Shown here one piece after another: positions 46,201 to 58,400 of a stretch of 64,000 nt of DNA. Within the stretch, counting starts at the first letter, position 1. Each line of letters opens with the position of its first letter. The notes beneath the pieces are model-generated. The model made no database searches, had not been told where the DNA came from, and was given only the letters and a program-made list of their open reading frames with translations. The translations under genes were made by a program, and so were the position numbers. The stretch is taken from assembly GCA_038030265.1 (NCBI GenBank), contig CM075939.1, positions 35,321,253-35,385,252 of the forward strand, in the 5' to 3' direction. Source of the stretch: Corythucha ciliata (lineage: Eukaryota; Arthropoda; Insecta; Hemiptera; Tingidae).

Positions 46201-47746
46201 AAGAATCAGCGACTTTCTCAATTTTAGCCACATATTAATTTATGATTTTTCTTTGTTTGTTTTTTCGCAAGTTTAGCCTTGAATCAGCACTTTTTTTTAT
46301 GTCCACGGATGGGCGATTTTTCTCAATATCAGTTGGGAAAATCTATTTTGCTTGATTTTAGCCCCTAATCAGCGTGTTTGTACCCTCAATTTTATAGCTG
46401 CGATTTCATTGCATAGGAGTGAAACTGAGTTACAGACTTGCAACTGACACAGAGTGACTAAAAATGTGTGGCGTGGGGCCGGCTGCACTAGTTGAACTTT
46501 GGTTTAGAATTTGGCTCCCCCAATGGCGTGTGGCTTCCGCCATCACTGCATCCGGTCACCCTACCTATGCCAACTATTTCATGTGGGTACAGCTATATAG
46601 GTATACCATAATTATGTCAAGTTTTGACTAAGCAATAACTCTCGTAAGCATTAGACTCGACCATGAATCAGGCATGTGTTAGAGCGAGGGGGTAAATTCA
46701 TAACACATACCTTTTCAAAATTGTGTTGATGACCTGACAAGATTTTGACACAACGTTCAGGAGGCGCATACGGTCGCACATCCCAAATTCTGAGAGTGTT
46801 GTCCATTGAATTTGACAGTAAATAGGAGCCATCAGCTGACAGTGCCATACCCGTCACGGTTTCTGTGTGACCTCGGAGTTTGTTAACGATTGAATTCGTC
46901 CGTAAATCCCAAACCTGCCAAAATATTTTTTTTAAAACTGCGAATGGCGGCTGAAAATCGTTGAAGGGGGTTGAATTCCCACCTTAATGTCGTTGTCAAT
47001 TCCAGCGGATAGAACTTGCTCAGCTGTATCAGTGAATGATACGGTCAAGACTTGGTATGGGTTGACAAGAACGGAAGCTTTGCCCCTTTTCCTGGGGTCC
47101 CAAACGCGTATTGAACAATCGTCTGAGCCACTGGCCAAAAGCAGAGTGCCTCGACGTGTAGGATGTACAGAATTGACGAAACCTGTATGACCTGTTAAGA
47201 GACATTCATCGAGTAAAAATTGGATGGTGTTGAAAAATGTAGCTCGCATTGACCTTTCAATTTCTTAATTCGTTGTCCGGCTATCACATCCCACATGGCG
47301 ACGTTGTTGTCAGTGCCACAAGTAAAAATATTCGAGCCATCTGTGGAGAATTTCAAGTCCATGACGGCACCGGAGTGACCAGCCATTGAAGAAATATTCT
47401 CACATCCCCCGTAAACGTTCCATAAAACTAGTACGAAATTTAATAGCAACAAATAGCCTTTTGTAAGAAAACGACTTACATATCTGCCGATCAAATCCAG
47501 TTGACGCGAGGTACTTCCCTTCGGGATGGAAAGCTACAGCGAATATCTCTCCTTGATGACCCTCAAGCTGTACAATTGGAGCCATCAGGTTTGAAGTTCT
47601 CTTTGGAGGACCAGCCTTATGCAGAAAACACCGTAAATACACTGAACATAAAATTCCAAAAAAATAAGACGACGTACCGGTTCATACGCTTTTTTAATTT
47701 TCTGGTCAGACGTAAAAGCCACAACCTCTCCCGCTTTTCGTTTCAT
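43255..47746 (-). CDS. SNRNP40: U5 snRNP 40 kDa WD40 protein
   Basis: WD40 subunit of the U5 snRNP in the spliceosome, nuclear; its role is known from the family. Seven exons: 47746-47678, 47615-47480, 47427-47254, 47191-46983, 46914-46711, 43558-43393, 43307-43255; 1011 nt with consistent phases gives 336 residues (vertebrate protein 357, with a longer N terminus). Motifs show seven WD repeats: LEGHQGEIFAVAFHPEGKYL, GHSGAVMDLKFSTDGSNIF, GHTGFVNSVHP, TYR-type block NPYQVLTVSFTDTAEQVLSA, GHTETVTGMALSADGSYLLS with MDNTLRIWDVRPYAP, NLLRCSWSPDGSKVAAGS, and a last exon SGSSDKSIYLGELDD that closes the propeller. The start MKRKAGEVVAF follows a short 5' UTR and is the first ATG. The 3.15-kb intron 5 (46710-43559) is filled with repeats. 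The last exon is only 53 nt and is easily missed. The gene diverges from DDOST over 430 bp. Confidence 0.95.
43830..44200 (+). repeat. Degenerate tandem array, family B, in SNRNP40 intron 5
   Basis: Units of about 30-35 nt with phrases AAACCCCAATTTCG, TTTCGCTCTTTAAAAAATC and CGCGGATTTGGCGCC. It precedes the dispersed repeat at 44250, the same order as at 21370/23850. Confidence 0.5.
44250..44600 (+). repeat. Dispersed repeat, copy 2 of a pair
   Basis: Ordered matches to 23850-24170: TTTTGGCAATGGAGAT, ACTGG, GTTGAGTAGACAACAATTTT, ACATCAAACTGATCAAGGATT, and TTCCTACTATTGTGTCCTAA. Its middle part differs, indicating insertions or deletions in one copy. Confidence 0.55.
44735..45010 (+). repeat. 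Degenerate tandem array, family E
   Basis: Roughly nine units of about 28-32 nt of the form GCGTTTTTTGTGAATTTTTC followed by CCTCGACATG. It differs from family A in wording but has the same T-run plus GCG layout. Confidence 0.45.
45230..45850 (+). repeat. Degenerate tandem array, family C
   Basis: About 20 units of about 30 nt with the phrase AAAATGGCTAAACTGAC followed by GATTCGCGCCC-type words. The same family reappears at 63190-63370 and 63800-64000. It lies in SNRNP40 intron 5. Confidence 0.6.
45854..45996. mobile_element. Palindromic MITE-like element
   Basis: The left end CATGGGGGGTTGTAATAGAA, extending to AAGTGAAACA, is matched by TGTTTCACTTTTC...TATTACAACCCCCATG on the right. The inner arms (GACGAGATGA and TCATCTCGTC) continue the palindrome. 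It is about 143 bp. The open frame at 45855-46100 is a by-product. Confidence 0.7.
46135..46410 (+). repeat. Degenerate tandem array, family A, in SNRNP40 intron 5
   Basis: Units such as TTTTAGCCGCGAATTAGTGA and TTCTCAATTTTAGCCAC, about nine in total. Confidence 0.5.
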
Positions 47747-48176
47747 TTTCAGTTGTCTGTGATTAATTCAATATTTCGAAGAAGTACCGACACTCGAAAG
47801 AAGTTAAAATGCTGTCTCAAAACACTAAAAACCAAATAAAACACAAAAACTGAGCTTCCTCAGGAAAACAAGCTTGATAACGTAACCTGAAAAATTACTA
47901 CCTTCGTTTGATTCCTAGCCGTATTTTTTTGATTCTTGAAGATTTTTTAGCAGCAAGTTTCCGTCTCAAAGGGTATTTTTCATTTAAATAAGTAAAATCA
48001 GCATAAAGGGCCTAATTAATTATTTTACACTGTGCAAAAAGAGTCGATAATCACTGACCAAAAAACACGTCAGCTTCGGATACGGCGTAGCCTGCGTTAT
48101 TACAACCTCGTCTCATCCTTGTCGAGTTGTTGGCCAGGCGAAACGCGAAATTTGTCCGGTATTTATCTCGAGAAAA
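47747..48176. promoter_or_regulatory. Divergent promoter region SNRNP40 / DDOST
   Basis: 430 bp between the SNRNP40 start codon (minus) and the DDOST start codon (plus), free of repeats. Both 5' UTRs must fit here, so the core promoters are close together or shared. No TATA box stands out. The motif content was not analysed beyond inspection. Confidence 0.5.
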
Positions 48177-51100
48177 ATGTTGCTGGCTTTAAGTACGGTT
48201 TTTCTTAGTTTTGTGGCGTTAAGTGTGAGCGAGAATGAAACTCTGGTTCTGGTGGACAATCTGGCCATCCGAGAAACGCATTCGATTTTCTTCAAATCCT
48301 TAAAAGGTGAGTTTAATAGTTTGATATCAAAAGCGGTCTCTCACTGAATCTTCCTATCTTTTCGAGCAGAACGTGGCTACAAGTTGACTTTTAAACTTGC
48401 CGATGACGCAAACTTGGTTCTATCCAAGTACGGCGACTTTCTCTACGATCATTTGATTCTTTTCGCGCCGACTGTCGAGGAGTTCGGCGGCAGTTTAAGC
48501 GTGGAAGCTATCACCGAGTTTATCGACGGAGGTGGCAATGTTATGGTAGCGGCGAGCTCTCAGGCGACCGACTTGCTCCGTGAATTGGCCTCCGAGTGCG
48601 GGTTTGAAATCGACGAGGAAGGAGCGGCCGTTATCGACCATTTGAATTACGACGCGTCCGACCAGGGATCGGTGAGTCGCAATGCACTTATTTATGGACT
48701 TACCGTTTTGGGTTATTCTCTTGGAGATATTTTCACGAACCTACTTGCATTCATGACAAATGGTGGAATCGGAGAAAATTTGAACTTTGGCTTGTGGGTG
48801 CACTCACCTTTTAGGATGAATGTTCCTTCATATCAGGAGTTCATCCTTTGTGAAGGCAGTGGTGGATCTTAAGGCGGCACCCACAGGGCCATGGCCTCTT
48901 CCTTGAAGTCGAGGTCGCTTGTACAAAAAAATCGCGAGAAACCGGCTCCCAAACCTCTCGTGGGGTGGTCACCTTCGAATTTCAGGGCCACTGTCTCAAA
49001 GGTATTCGTTTGAGAGAGGCGTGATTTATACATGTATTGCGACTCCCTCGGACCATGCTTCACCGAATGATGCAGCCGGTTCCTGCCTGATACGCAACAA
49101 TGTGGCCGCAAGCGCTCCTTAAACCATCCAGACATGAATTTTTCGCATCATGGTCTCTGGTTTCAGCCTATTATCTAGAATCTACGGCCCCTAGTTCGAG
49201 TGCTCGACGGGGGGGGGGGGGCAAACGAGTGGTAGCCACGTCGTCTTAAACAGTGTTCGAGATCGTTCGTATTATGGCTCTTACGGTGCCCAGCGAGGTC
49301 CATCTGCATCGCGCGCCGTCAATGAAAGCGTGCGCAGAAACCCCGAGTATTGGCAGAGGGTGGCAAGAGTGGGCAGCTGCCCACTTTTGTACGACATTTA
49401 AAATTTGTTAAAGTATAACAATATATCTTTAACAATCTCATCGATAATTAATTTGGTGATTGTTTGCGGTTGCGTACCGAACTAGCGGCGGGGGCGAATT
49501 GCCCCGGGTGAGGGTGAAATCCTAGAGTTCAGAGGGGGCACCCAAAAAGCTTACAAATGAAAAATCGAGTGTGTACATACTGTATAGGTACTTGGAAAGG
49601 AGTTTTGGCTTACGGATGGACGGCCGTTTGGCTCCTTTCGACGATTTTCAGTCCATCCGACCTGGAGAATAGAATTTTTGCTGGTGCTCATCAAATTGTG
49701 TGGCTGAATATTCGATTCAGCCCACGAATGTGCTTCTCTGAAGGCTCAAATTGAGAATATTCGCGCCCTCGGCAAGTACGAAGGGGTGTTATAATTTTAA
49801 CACGGCGTTATCCTATGATAATTAAAATGGTTGTCACGTGGACCCATGTTATTCCATAATATAACACCCCTTCGTACTTCAGCCCAGGCCAAAGTTTTTT
49901 TAAAAATCGCTAATTAACTGTGTGCAGTGGCCATTATAGGCTAAACTGTAGAAAAAAACGCTTATGTCCAGTTCTTGGGAACGGTCCACGGCTAAAAGTG
50001 CAAAAAATGCTAAGGTAAACACTTAAGGGTTAGATAAGAGTAAGATTTGAGTGGAGTTGAGTAGAAGGTTGTACTCAATTTGCGTGATAAATGTATGGTG
50101 ATGAAATCTAATTATTTTATTAACTAAGACGTGCTGGTAGACAATTCATTGAAATTATTTGTGAATTCGTTTCTATCTCCGTTTAAAGAAAGTGGCGGTG
50201 TCGGGCGTAACACGTGTATGACAAAAATAAATAAATAAATAAATAAAAATATAAAACACTATAATGCGGCCCATACACGTACCATAAATATTGCGCAAAC
50301 TAGGGGTTTTAAAATAAAATTGAACGTTTGTGGGTTGTATTGATGGGTTGCACAATATAATGTGCAGCTCATTTTTATTTTGTAAACATTTGGAAACAAA
50401 ATATTGCGCAAACTAGTTTGTGCAATAATATTGTACCTACGTCTATGAACCCTTTAAAAGTGCAAAAATTTCGCGGCTAAAATTTATCAAAATGGATATT
50501 CGCTACTGATAGGTTGCCAACTCGAAATTTGACAAAATCGGAACAAAAGTTTCAAAGTTCAAAATCTGCTGGGACAAAAACGAAAAAAGCGAGACACTTG
50601 ACTTGAGATGACAATCCACGAGTCGTACTGGTGTCTTCATGTTGGGCACTGGCGAAAGACGTGCTTGAGCTCGAACAACTCTAACCACCCGATGCTCTAA
50701 CCCCCAAAATCTCTAACGACAAAAAGGTTTTAACTAAAATTGAACTGCAAAAACATGAACGCCAAAAACTTCAAACAGCAAACAGCTCTAAACAAAAATA
50801 AGCTCTAACCACAAAAGCACTAACCCCAAAAACCCCTAACCACAAAAAGCTTGAGCCCCAAAAAGCTCAAACAACACTAACGAGAACCGCAGAATGCTGT
50901 AACCAAAAAAACTCGGATCACAAAAAGCTATACCTGCTCTAACCACTAGAAGCGCTGACCACAAAAAGTACAAATTGAATCACAATAACTTGAACTCCCA
51001 AAATGCCAAATATGTACTTGAAGCTGCCACGCCAAGAAGCTCGAACAACGAAAAGCTCTAAACGCAAGAAGATCTAGCCTCAAACTCTTTAACCACAAAA

Positions 51101-54100
51101 TGCCCGAACCACAGAAATCAGACCCCAAAAATGCTCAAATAACAGAATGATCTTACTACAAGAAGCTCTAACCACAAAACGCTCCAATAACATAAAGCTC
51201 TTACCCCAAAAAACCTCTAACCAAAAATGCACTAACCTCATAAAACACTCGATACAAAAGTACATAACCACAAAAAGCACTCAACACAAAAGGCTCTGAC
51301 TCCAAAAAGCTCGAACCACAAGGCCTCTAACCACAGAAAAATTGAAACACAAGATAACTTGAGCCCTAAAAAGACCAACGTCAAAACAGTCTTCGGTTTA
51401 AACAAACGCACACAGTAAACACGTTAATTTTTGGCTAATCTGACGTAAACATACAAAGTTTTGTCCGTCTTGTGGCGCTAAACGAACTGTTCCCTTCATC
51501 GTTCAGGTTGCGTGAAGTTGGTCCGACACGTACAGCTTAAAAAAAATAAGCCTGAAAGGTGAAAAGGAAAAGTGACCAATAGTGCATCATTTTTTTGTCA
51601 ATGAAATGCACTAAAAATAGGCTGAAAAAACGAATGAGACTATTTTAATTAATTATTGTCACTGATGTATCAGACCAGGTTCATGCTCATCTTCATTCCA
51701 CAAATACAATAATTATTTGTCCATTGTCATTTTTTTTAGAAATGTGGAGCAGAATCCGGGACAAATTGCGTCCCGGGGTGACCTTGTCCGGGACGTGGGA
51801 CAAAATGAGCCAAACCGGGACTGATGGCACTGAATGGCAACCCTAAACTGATATTGAAAAAAAATCGCCCATTCGCGAATACAGAAGAGAAAAGGCGCTA
51901 ATCCGAAGCTAAATTTGCAACAACAAAACCGCTAGTTCATAGTCAAAATTGAGAAAAATCGGAAATGTGCCGATATTGTGTAGAAAAATCAATAATTCGT
52001 AGATAATGATGAAAAAATAACTTATTCGCGGCTAAAGTTCGGAAAAACGCTAATTTGTGGCTAAAATGGAGAAAAACGATAAATTCGCAGCTAAAATTGA
52101 GCAAAACGCTAGTCCGCGGCTAAAATCGAGAAAACTCGAATCCATGGTTTCTGAAAACAATTTTGAGCCTAAAACTAAGAAAAGGCGCTAATTTATGGGT
52201 AAAAGTGAGGGGAGAATGCTAACAAGGCATAAAAAAAGCCAATTCGCGCCTGATATTTGGGAAAATCACTTATTCACTAGATAGAGACGATACTTCGCTG
52301 CTAAAATTGGGAATTCCGTTAATTCGTGGTGGCGCTTTGAGGAAAATCGAAAAATGCTTAATCGCGACTTATGGTTAGGAAAATCACTAATTCGCGGCTA
52401 AAGTGCAGGCAAATCGCTAATTGAGAAAATTTTAGATTCGCGGCTAAACTTGAGAGTTCACCAATTCGCGGCTTCTAAGGCAGCTTTGTGGCTAAAATGG
52501 TTTAAAAAAAAAAGAAGAAACGCAAATGATAGTTTTCTGGCGCAAAATTAGCAGTTTCTGGATAAAATAATCAACATCTAAAAGGGGAGGCTCTTTATTT
52601 TCACAGTATTGATGAGGGTATGGTTGGTCTCAAGGGACTATTGTGGAATTAAGCCTCAGGAGTTTAGAATAGAACGACAGGGCAAAACGTTTCATTTTCT
52701 ACAATTTTTAGAGGCGCTCAGAACTAAATCTTGTCACAACTTGTCAATTAAACATTGTCAGCCACTGCCCATCACTGAGGGACTCATAAACCGCGTCCGG
52801 CTCGAATCAAAACACTTGGAAAGTGTCGCCCCGGGCATATTTCGGGGTTTCTCGGCACGGCATGTGAAAATCGAGGCGGTTTAAAGCTAATTTTGAATTA
52901 AAAATGTAATAATACCACCCAGCTTTGTTTTTTGATCATTGGTGGTACCCCATCCCCTCCCACTGGATCTGCCCCTGCAATGATACAGAACATTTTGCGC
53001 CCATTGAACCGTAAAACCTAGCATTTCGTGGTCAATAACCACCAATTTGGCCCTTCATCTGGATATTTCACGCACATTTGACTACGAAACTGGACATTTC
53101 TCATTTATTTCAGCAATTACCTAGGCATTGCTCGCTAATTTGACCGTGAAACTGAAAGTAACTTCTACATATTTCACGGGTTTTTATTTGTCTTTGCAAA
53201 AAACAAGAAGGTTCAGCGGCTTTTCCGCAGCGAAAAAACCAATTTTAGTATCTTTTCAACAGCCTAAAACCCGAATTTGCGTTTTTACCATCGATAATTT
53301 AATAAGATTTGGCGTGTTTTTTATTCGCGGTAAACAAGCTTCGGATGATTTTTGCTGTTGGAAACAAACATTCGGGGCTCTGCAGTCACGAAAAAGATTT
53401 CGAGGCTTTGCAGTTCCCGTAAAACTAGATATCACGGCTATTAATTTGCTATTCCGCCCATCGTAGGGTAAATTATCTACATTTTGGCTACGTGATTAGT
53501 TTGGCCTAAATTTCCAGATCGTTGTAGTCCAAAGAACGTGCCACGCCAACCGATCATTTGGTACATCTCACGTAGAATCTGTCGAACGACTCCTCCCATC
53601 AAAAGTCCTTCTGGGGGGGGGGGGATCTCGTGTCGAGGTCAAGAAACTATTATTGGCTCAGTGACGAAGTTTCGGCCTTAACATTCTGGCCATTTTCACC
53701 ATAATCGCGAAGGGTTTATTAACCTTCACAAACTGTAGGGTCACTTTTGCTTTATTTTTAAAGGTCCATGAGTCAAGCCGGAAGCGGCTCATGAATCCAA
53801 GATTTTGACAGTCAAATTCCGGTTAAAATTCTTTCGAACAATTGGCCTGTCAATTGACAATTTTGATGGAGGTCAATTGACCAGGGCCCTCACTAGGTTT
53901 TTTAGTGATGACAGATGAATGAGCCTGTGCTTGTTATTTACGAGGGAGAAATCACTCGCCCTTCGTCATGTAGTTCGGTCGCGATCACCTGATCCTCTAT
54001 TTTCGGCGTCTCAGCCTCAGGTCACGAAGTTTTGGAGGGGAGAGTAAATACGCGCGGTGATGGGCAGCCATCCGAATCATATAATTATCATTTTTCGTTT

Positions 54101-55263
54101 CAGCACACATTGATCGTCGCAGATCCGAAGAACTTGATTGACTCGCATGTCATTGTCGGTGACCGCAACATCCCCCCTCTCCTCTACAAAGGAACTGGCC
54201 TCATAGCCGACTCGGACATCCCTCTCGTCTATCAAGTGTTGACTGCTTCGAGTTCAGCTTATTCGCACTCACCCGAACAGCCTATCAAGGAGGTACAACC
54301 GGTACTTTCAAGTAAAGATTCATTAATCTCTAACTTTTGTGGTTTACGTGCAGTACCCACATGCCGTTGGTAAAAACACTCTTCTCATCGCCGCTCTTCA
54401 AGCGCGTAACAACGCCCGAGTTGTATTCTCTGGCTCTCTCTACTTTTTCTCTGACGAAGCGTTCATGTCGCCTGTACAGAAATATAATGTAAGTCTAATT
54501 CGGATTCAAATGCTATTTTGTTTGAATTTTTTTCTCCATTTTCACTTTCCAAAGGAGGGTAACCAAGGTGGCTCAGGAAACAATTGGCACCCTGTATCGG
54601 GCAATCAAAAAGTCGCCATCGCCCTCAGTAATTGGGCGCTAAAAGATAACGGAGTTCTTCGCGTTAAATCAGTCGCGCATCATCGTGTGGGCGAAACGAC
54701 GCCACCTCCCGCCTATACGATTATGGACGATGTTGTAAGTGAGAAATAATAAAGAGGTTAGCTCCTATTTTTGACCTCGGCGCAATTTCTTCCGTGGGTT
54801 ATTTCAGGTATTCACACTTGAGCTCGAGAGGAAAACGCCCCAAGGTTGGGTTCCGCACGACGTCGACGACCTGCAGCTTGAATTTGTTCGCATCGATCCC
54901 TTCGTTCGAACGAAACTGATTCGAAAGCGACCAGGATTCTATGAAGTAGTGTTTAAGATTCCCGACGTTTACGGCGTGTACCAATTTAAAGTTGACTATA
55001 AAAGTGTTGGTTACACTACAATCTACAGTTCAACTCAGGTATTTATTGTATATGTATAGTGGTAGGAAGGGTGAAGTGAACGAGAGGTTTTTGTTGAATT
55101 GTAGGTATCAGTTCGGCCACTCGAGCACACGCAGTACGAGAGGTTCATCACAAGCGCCTATCCGTACTACGCAAGCGCGTTTTCAATGATGTTCGGGGTA
55201 TTTATTTTTTCAGTCGTCTTTCTCCATTATAAAGACGACAGCACAAAGTCAAAGCACGAGTGA
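48177..55263 (+). CDS. DDOST: OST48, 48 kDa subunit of oligosaccharyltransferase
   Basis: Structural subunit of the ER membrane complex that transfers the dolichol-linked glycan to Asn residues. Seven exons: 48177-48306, 48370-48671, 54104-54292, 54354-54488, 54555-54734, 54808-55038, 55105-55263; 1326 nt, 441 residues (family about 440-456). It has an N-terminal signal peptide (about residues 1-18), the GIFT-like N domain with [18 protein letters not shown] and [14 protein letters not shown], then [71 protein letters not shown], and a single transmembrane helix after [11 protein letters not shown]. The C terminus KSKHE fits a KxKxx ER-retrieval signal. The start was chosen as the first ATG, directly giving the signal peptide. 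Intron 2 is 5.4 kb of repeats; the other introns are 61-73 nt. The gene converges on KCTD9. Confidence 0.96.
49774..49879. mobile_element. Short palindromic element
   Basis: AAGTACGAAGGGGTGTTATA at the left is the complement of the right end (TATAACACCCCTTCGTACTT). It is 106 bp long and AT-rich inside. Confidence 0.65.
50265..50454. mobile_element. MITE with TAA target duplication (copy 2, opposite orientation)
   Basis: Reverse-complement relative of 4690-4877: it shares GCGGCCCATACACGTACCAT, AATTGAACGTTTGTGGGTTG, TGTTTCC-type words and the CAAACTAGTTTGTGCAATA end. TAA flanks both sides (50262-50264 and 50455-50457). An (AAAT)n microsatellite lies just upstream (about 50225-50250). Confidence 0.65.
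50690..51400 (+). repeat. Degenerate tandem array, family D (short unit)
   Basis: About 38 units of about 17-20 nt with consensus CTCTAACCACAAAAAG and variants such as GCTCGAACCACAAGG. It is C/A-rich on the plus strand, with few G's and almost no T-runs, so it is compositionally unlike the other families. Confidence 0.65.
51850..52540 (-). repeat. Degenerate tandem array, family A (inverted)
   Basis: About 23 units such as GCGGCTAAAATCGAGAAAAC and CTAATTTGTGGCTAAAATG. Near its end a CTTCTAAGGCAGCTTTGTGG phrase matches, in complement, the junction sub-block of the arrays at 2560 and 39895. Confidence 0.6.
53683..53890 (+). repeat. Dispersed repeat, copy 2 of a pair
   Basis: Direct-orientation match to 9840-10040, with ordered phrases CATTCTGGCCATTTTCACCA, ATAATCGCGAAG, ACAAACTGTAGGGTC, GCCGGAAGCGGCT and GCCTGTCAATTGACAATTTT. 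Both copies lie inside large introns. Confidence 0.5.
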
Positions 55264-55488
55264 TTTTTTCAATTATTGTATATTTTTGTGTGTCAAACAT
55301 CGACTGAAAGGAAGAAAGAGAAAATAATTAAAATTATGTTGATTTTTTATAGTCGAAATCACATTTCTTAAGTCAGTAACAGGAATGCTAGAAGTAACAA
55401 TTAAAGCCTTTTAGAATTAAGCCTACAAGGACCTGGTAACAAGCGAATCGATACAACACAGTTTCACACGGACAGTTAATAATCGAAT

Positions 55489-58400
55489 TCAACGAATAGT
55501 CTGCGACATATGAAGAGGGGTGACCATTAATTCGAGAGCGGCGTCCTTCAAGTTGGCTCCTCTCAAGTTTGCTTCCTGGAGATCACTACCGGACAAGTCG
55601 CAATTCTGGAAAAAAAAAAAAAAAAAAAAAACGGGAAAAACGGGTCAGAAACTTTTAAAAGGTAATTTTTTCTTGGTATTTCCAACCTGGAGATCCGCTC
55701 CGGCAAGGACAGCAGCTCGTAGGTCGCAATTCTGAAGGTTGGCGCCTTTTAGAGTCGCAACTCTCAAATTAACCCCCGCCATGTTGCTCCCCTCCAGCAC
55801 AGCCCCTTTAAGATTGACACCTGACGGCACGAAAGGTAAAATTGAAGACTTAATCGAGTGCCCCCTTCTCAATGTAACGCCTCACCTTCCATATTGGCTC
55901 TGGTTCCAGCCGGATCCTCGAAATTACACGCTCTCAAATTAGCTCCTTCCAGATTGGCACACAGCATTTTCACTCCCATGAGTTGCGCTCCATCAAGGAC
56001 CGCGTGCGACAGATCGGCACGCTCCAGAGTGCACCAGCTCAAGTTAGCGCCCACCATACGGCATCCGTGAAGACAGGCGAATTTGAAATTGATGAAGCGC
56101 AAGTCGAGACGGGACAAATCCGAACCGGCCAAGTTGACTCCCTGAAAACGAAGTTCGGCCTTACACTGAGTGGAAGTCAAAGCGTTGATAACGTCACGTC
56201 GCGACAGCGGTGCATTATCCCGAGTCTGATGACCCGAAGTGATCATAGATTCGAGTGGTCCGATGACAGATTCGATACCGAAGAATCGCGCCTCTTGTAG
56301 GACACCCTCTGGATTTACGTTTGAGTCGAAGATCAACTGGCCATTTCTCAGATAGTTGAGGAGGGGCTCGAAATATGTTGGACTCCGATCGATTAAATAC
56401 GCGCCGGTAGAGTCGACGTTCGACGGTGGCAAATAAGCGCCTGAGTCACGCTCGGCGAACATACGAGCCAGCATGCTGCATGGTTCTTTGGCCACGAGTG
56501 TCGAACGAGACGTGGTAAAATATTTCCCACCGACGTTGAGAGTGATCCAGTGACTGTTTGTATTTTGCTGTTGCTGTTGATGTTTAGAGTCCAAAGTTAG
56601 TTCCATTGAGGCAGCTAGGAGAGCGGCGTGATGCGCCGAGCAGGTTGGCGAATTAGTAGAGGAATTTCTGGGTGGAATGAAATTTTCACCGTTTGTAACG
56701 TACAGGACGTCATCATCCCTGGAAATAAAATAAAAGGGCCATGATTGAAGAGTTTCAGCGCGGTGCTGAAGACGTAGACCTTCTAGTTTTTAACCTGAGT
56801 GCAAGGTTAAACGAACTAACCTCGATAATTGTGTAAACAGACAAACACTAATCATTTCTAGGACATAAATTGAATATTCAACCCGAAGACTATAAAAATA
56901 TTCCCAAAATTGGGTTTCTGTTCCGGTTCGACGGAGTTGTCTTTCGAGAACCTAAAAGTCGAAATGCGCTAAACATAACCCCCGGCTCACAGCCGTACTC
57001 GAATTTATATCTAACTGCACTAAACAAAGAACAGGTTTCTGCCTCTCAGAATCATCTCACACCTGGTTATTTTAAAGTGGTGTAACAAGCTGTGAGAGAG
57101 CACCAGGAGCGCAGCTAAAATGTCCTCCCCCAACACTCGTCATAACCTAAACCTCTCTCAAAAGGTAAATAAGGAGAGGAACCTTTTGGGCGCGAGTTTA
57201 CACATAGTTCGACGAACATAACAGACCTTCTCCGAGGGCCGGAGGTGCGCCCAGACGACCGCTTTAGCGTTCGCGCCGGGGATATCCTGGTAAAATTAGG
57301 TTTTGAAGGAGCAAAATCCGCAAAATTATTCGAGAAAGTCGGCGAAACTTGGGGTTGTAAGAGCCAAAAATGACGTAATTTGGTTTTTGAATAAGCCAAA
57401 TCCATGAATTTGATTATTTAAACTTGAAAGAGCCAAAGTTTTTCGAATTAGCCAAGCCCGGAAAACTTATGTTGGAAAGCAGTAATAGCCATGTTTGGGA
57501 TTTGAAAGAAAATGGGGTTGAAATAGCACAAATCCGTCCAATTGTGGTCTGAATGTGCCAAATCTGCGACATAAAGAAGAGAAAAAAATCTACGGCTAAA
57601 TGAGGGGGGGAGGATGATAGCCGAAGTCACGAGATTTGGTTTTTGAACGAGCCCAAATTAGTTTTTTCGAATGAACCAAACTTGCGAAATTTATTCTAGA
57701 AAGGGCTAAAGCCAAGTCCTCAAATTCGGGTTTGGAAAGCTAACATAATTTGGTTTTTGAAGTAGCAAAAATCACTAAAATTGGGATTTAAACGAGCCGA
57801 ATTCGCATAATTTAGTCTTTGAAGGGCAAAATGGAGGTTTGGAATGAAACGTACAGAATTTAATTTTGAAAGAGCAAAATTAGTTTTTCTTAAATCACGA
57901 CATTGATTTTAGAAACAGATAACGCCCTTGATATATATGATTTTTGATCAATCATAAAACCGCGAATTTGGGGTTTGACCTATCCAAATCAGCATGATTT
58001 AGGTTTGAAAGTGTCAAACCCACAAATTTGGGCTTAAAAGAGTCAAACCTACTATATTTGAGTTTTTAAAGAGCCGACAACCTCTAAAATTTGGAAGGCT
58101 AATGTTGGCAAAAAGCGCTTATTAGGAGCAAAATGGAGAAACACGCTAAATCATGGATCAATTTGAGCTAGTGCGCTAATTTGAAGCTACGATTGAGGAA
58201 TAAAAAAAGGTTAAAACCAAGAAATTAAGAAATAATCCGCCGCTAAAATTGGGAAAATATTCGTGGCTAAAATGAGAAAAAGAGCTATAGAGAAAAAGAG
58301 AGAAAATGCGAATAGCTAAAAGGTAGAAAAACGCTAATTCACGGACTTTGCTCCAAATCAGAGGATTTTCATAAAATCCGTGAATTTGCGTTTTTCTCCC

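Larger units (their letters stand above)
48672..54103 (+). other. DDOST intron 2 (5.4 kb), repeat-rich
   Basis: Contains an unclassified GC-richer block (48850-49300) loosely similar to 43620-43840, small palindromic elements (49774, 50265), a family D array (50690-51400), a family A array (51850-52540), weak family B units (53000-53410), a dispersed repeat (53683-53890) and a G run (about 53615). The open frames at 52609-52884 and 53128-53466 show no recognisable motif, and no nested gene is supported. Confidence 0.6.

Noticed and set aside
52609..52884. 91-codon frame in DDOST intron 2
   Set aside because: No recognisable domain and it lies directly after a repeat array; not distinguishable from chance.
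56870..57085. 71-codon plus-strand frame starting MNIQPEDYKN
   Set aside because: It has an ATG and reasonable composition, but no known motif, no splice context, and lies inside the KCTD9 intron. It was kept out for lack of support.
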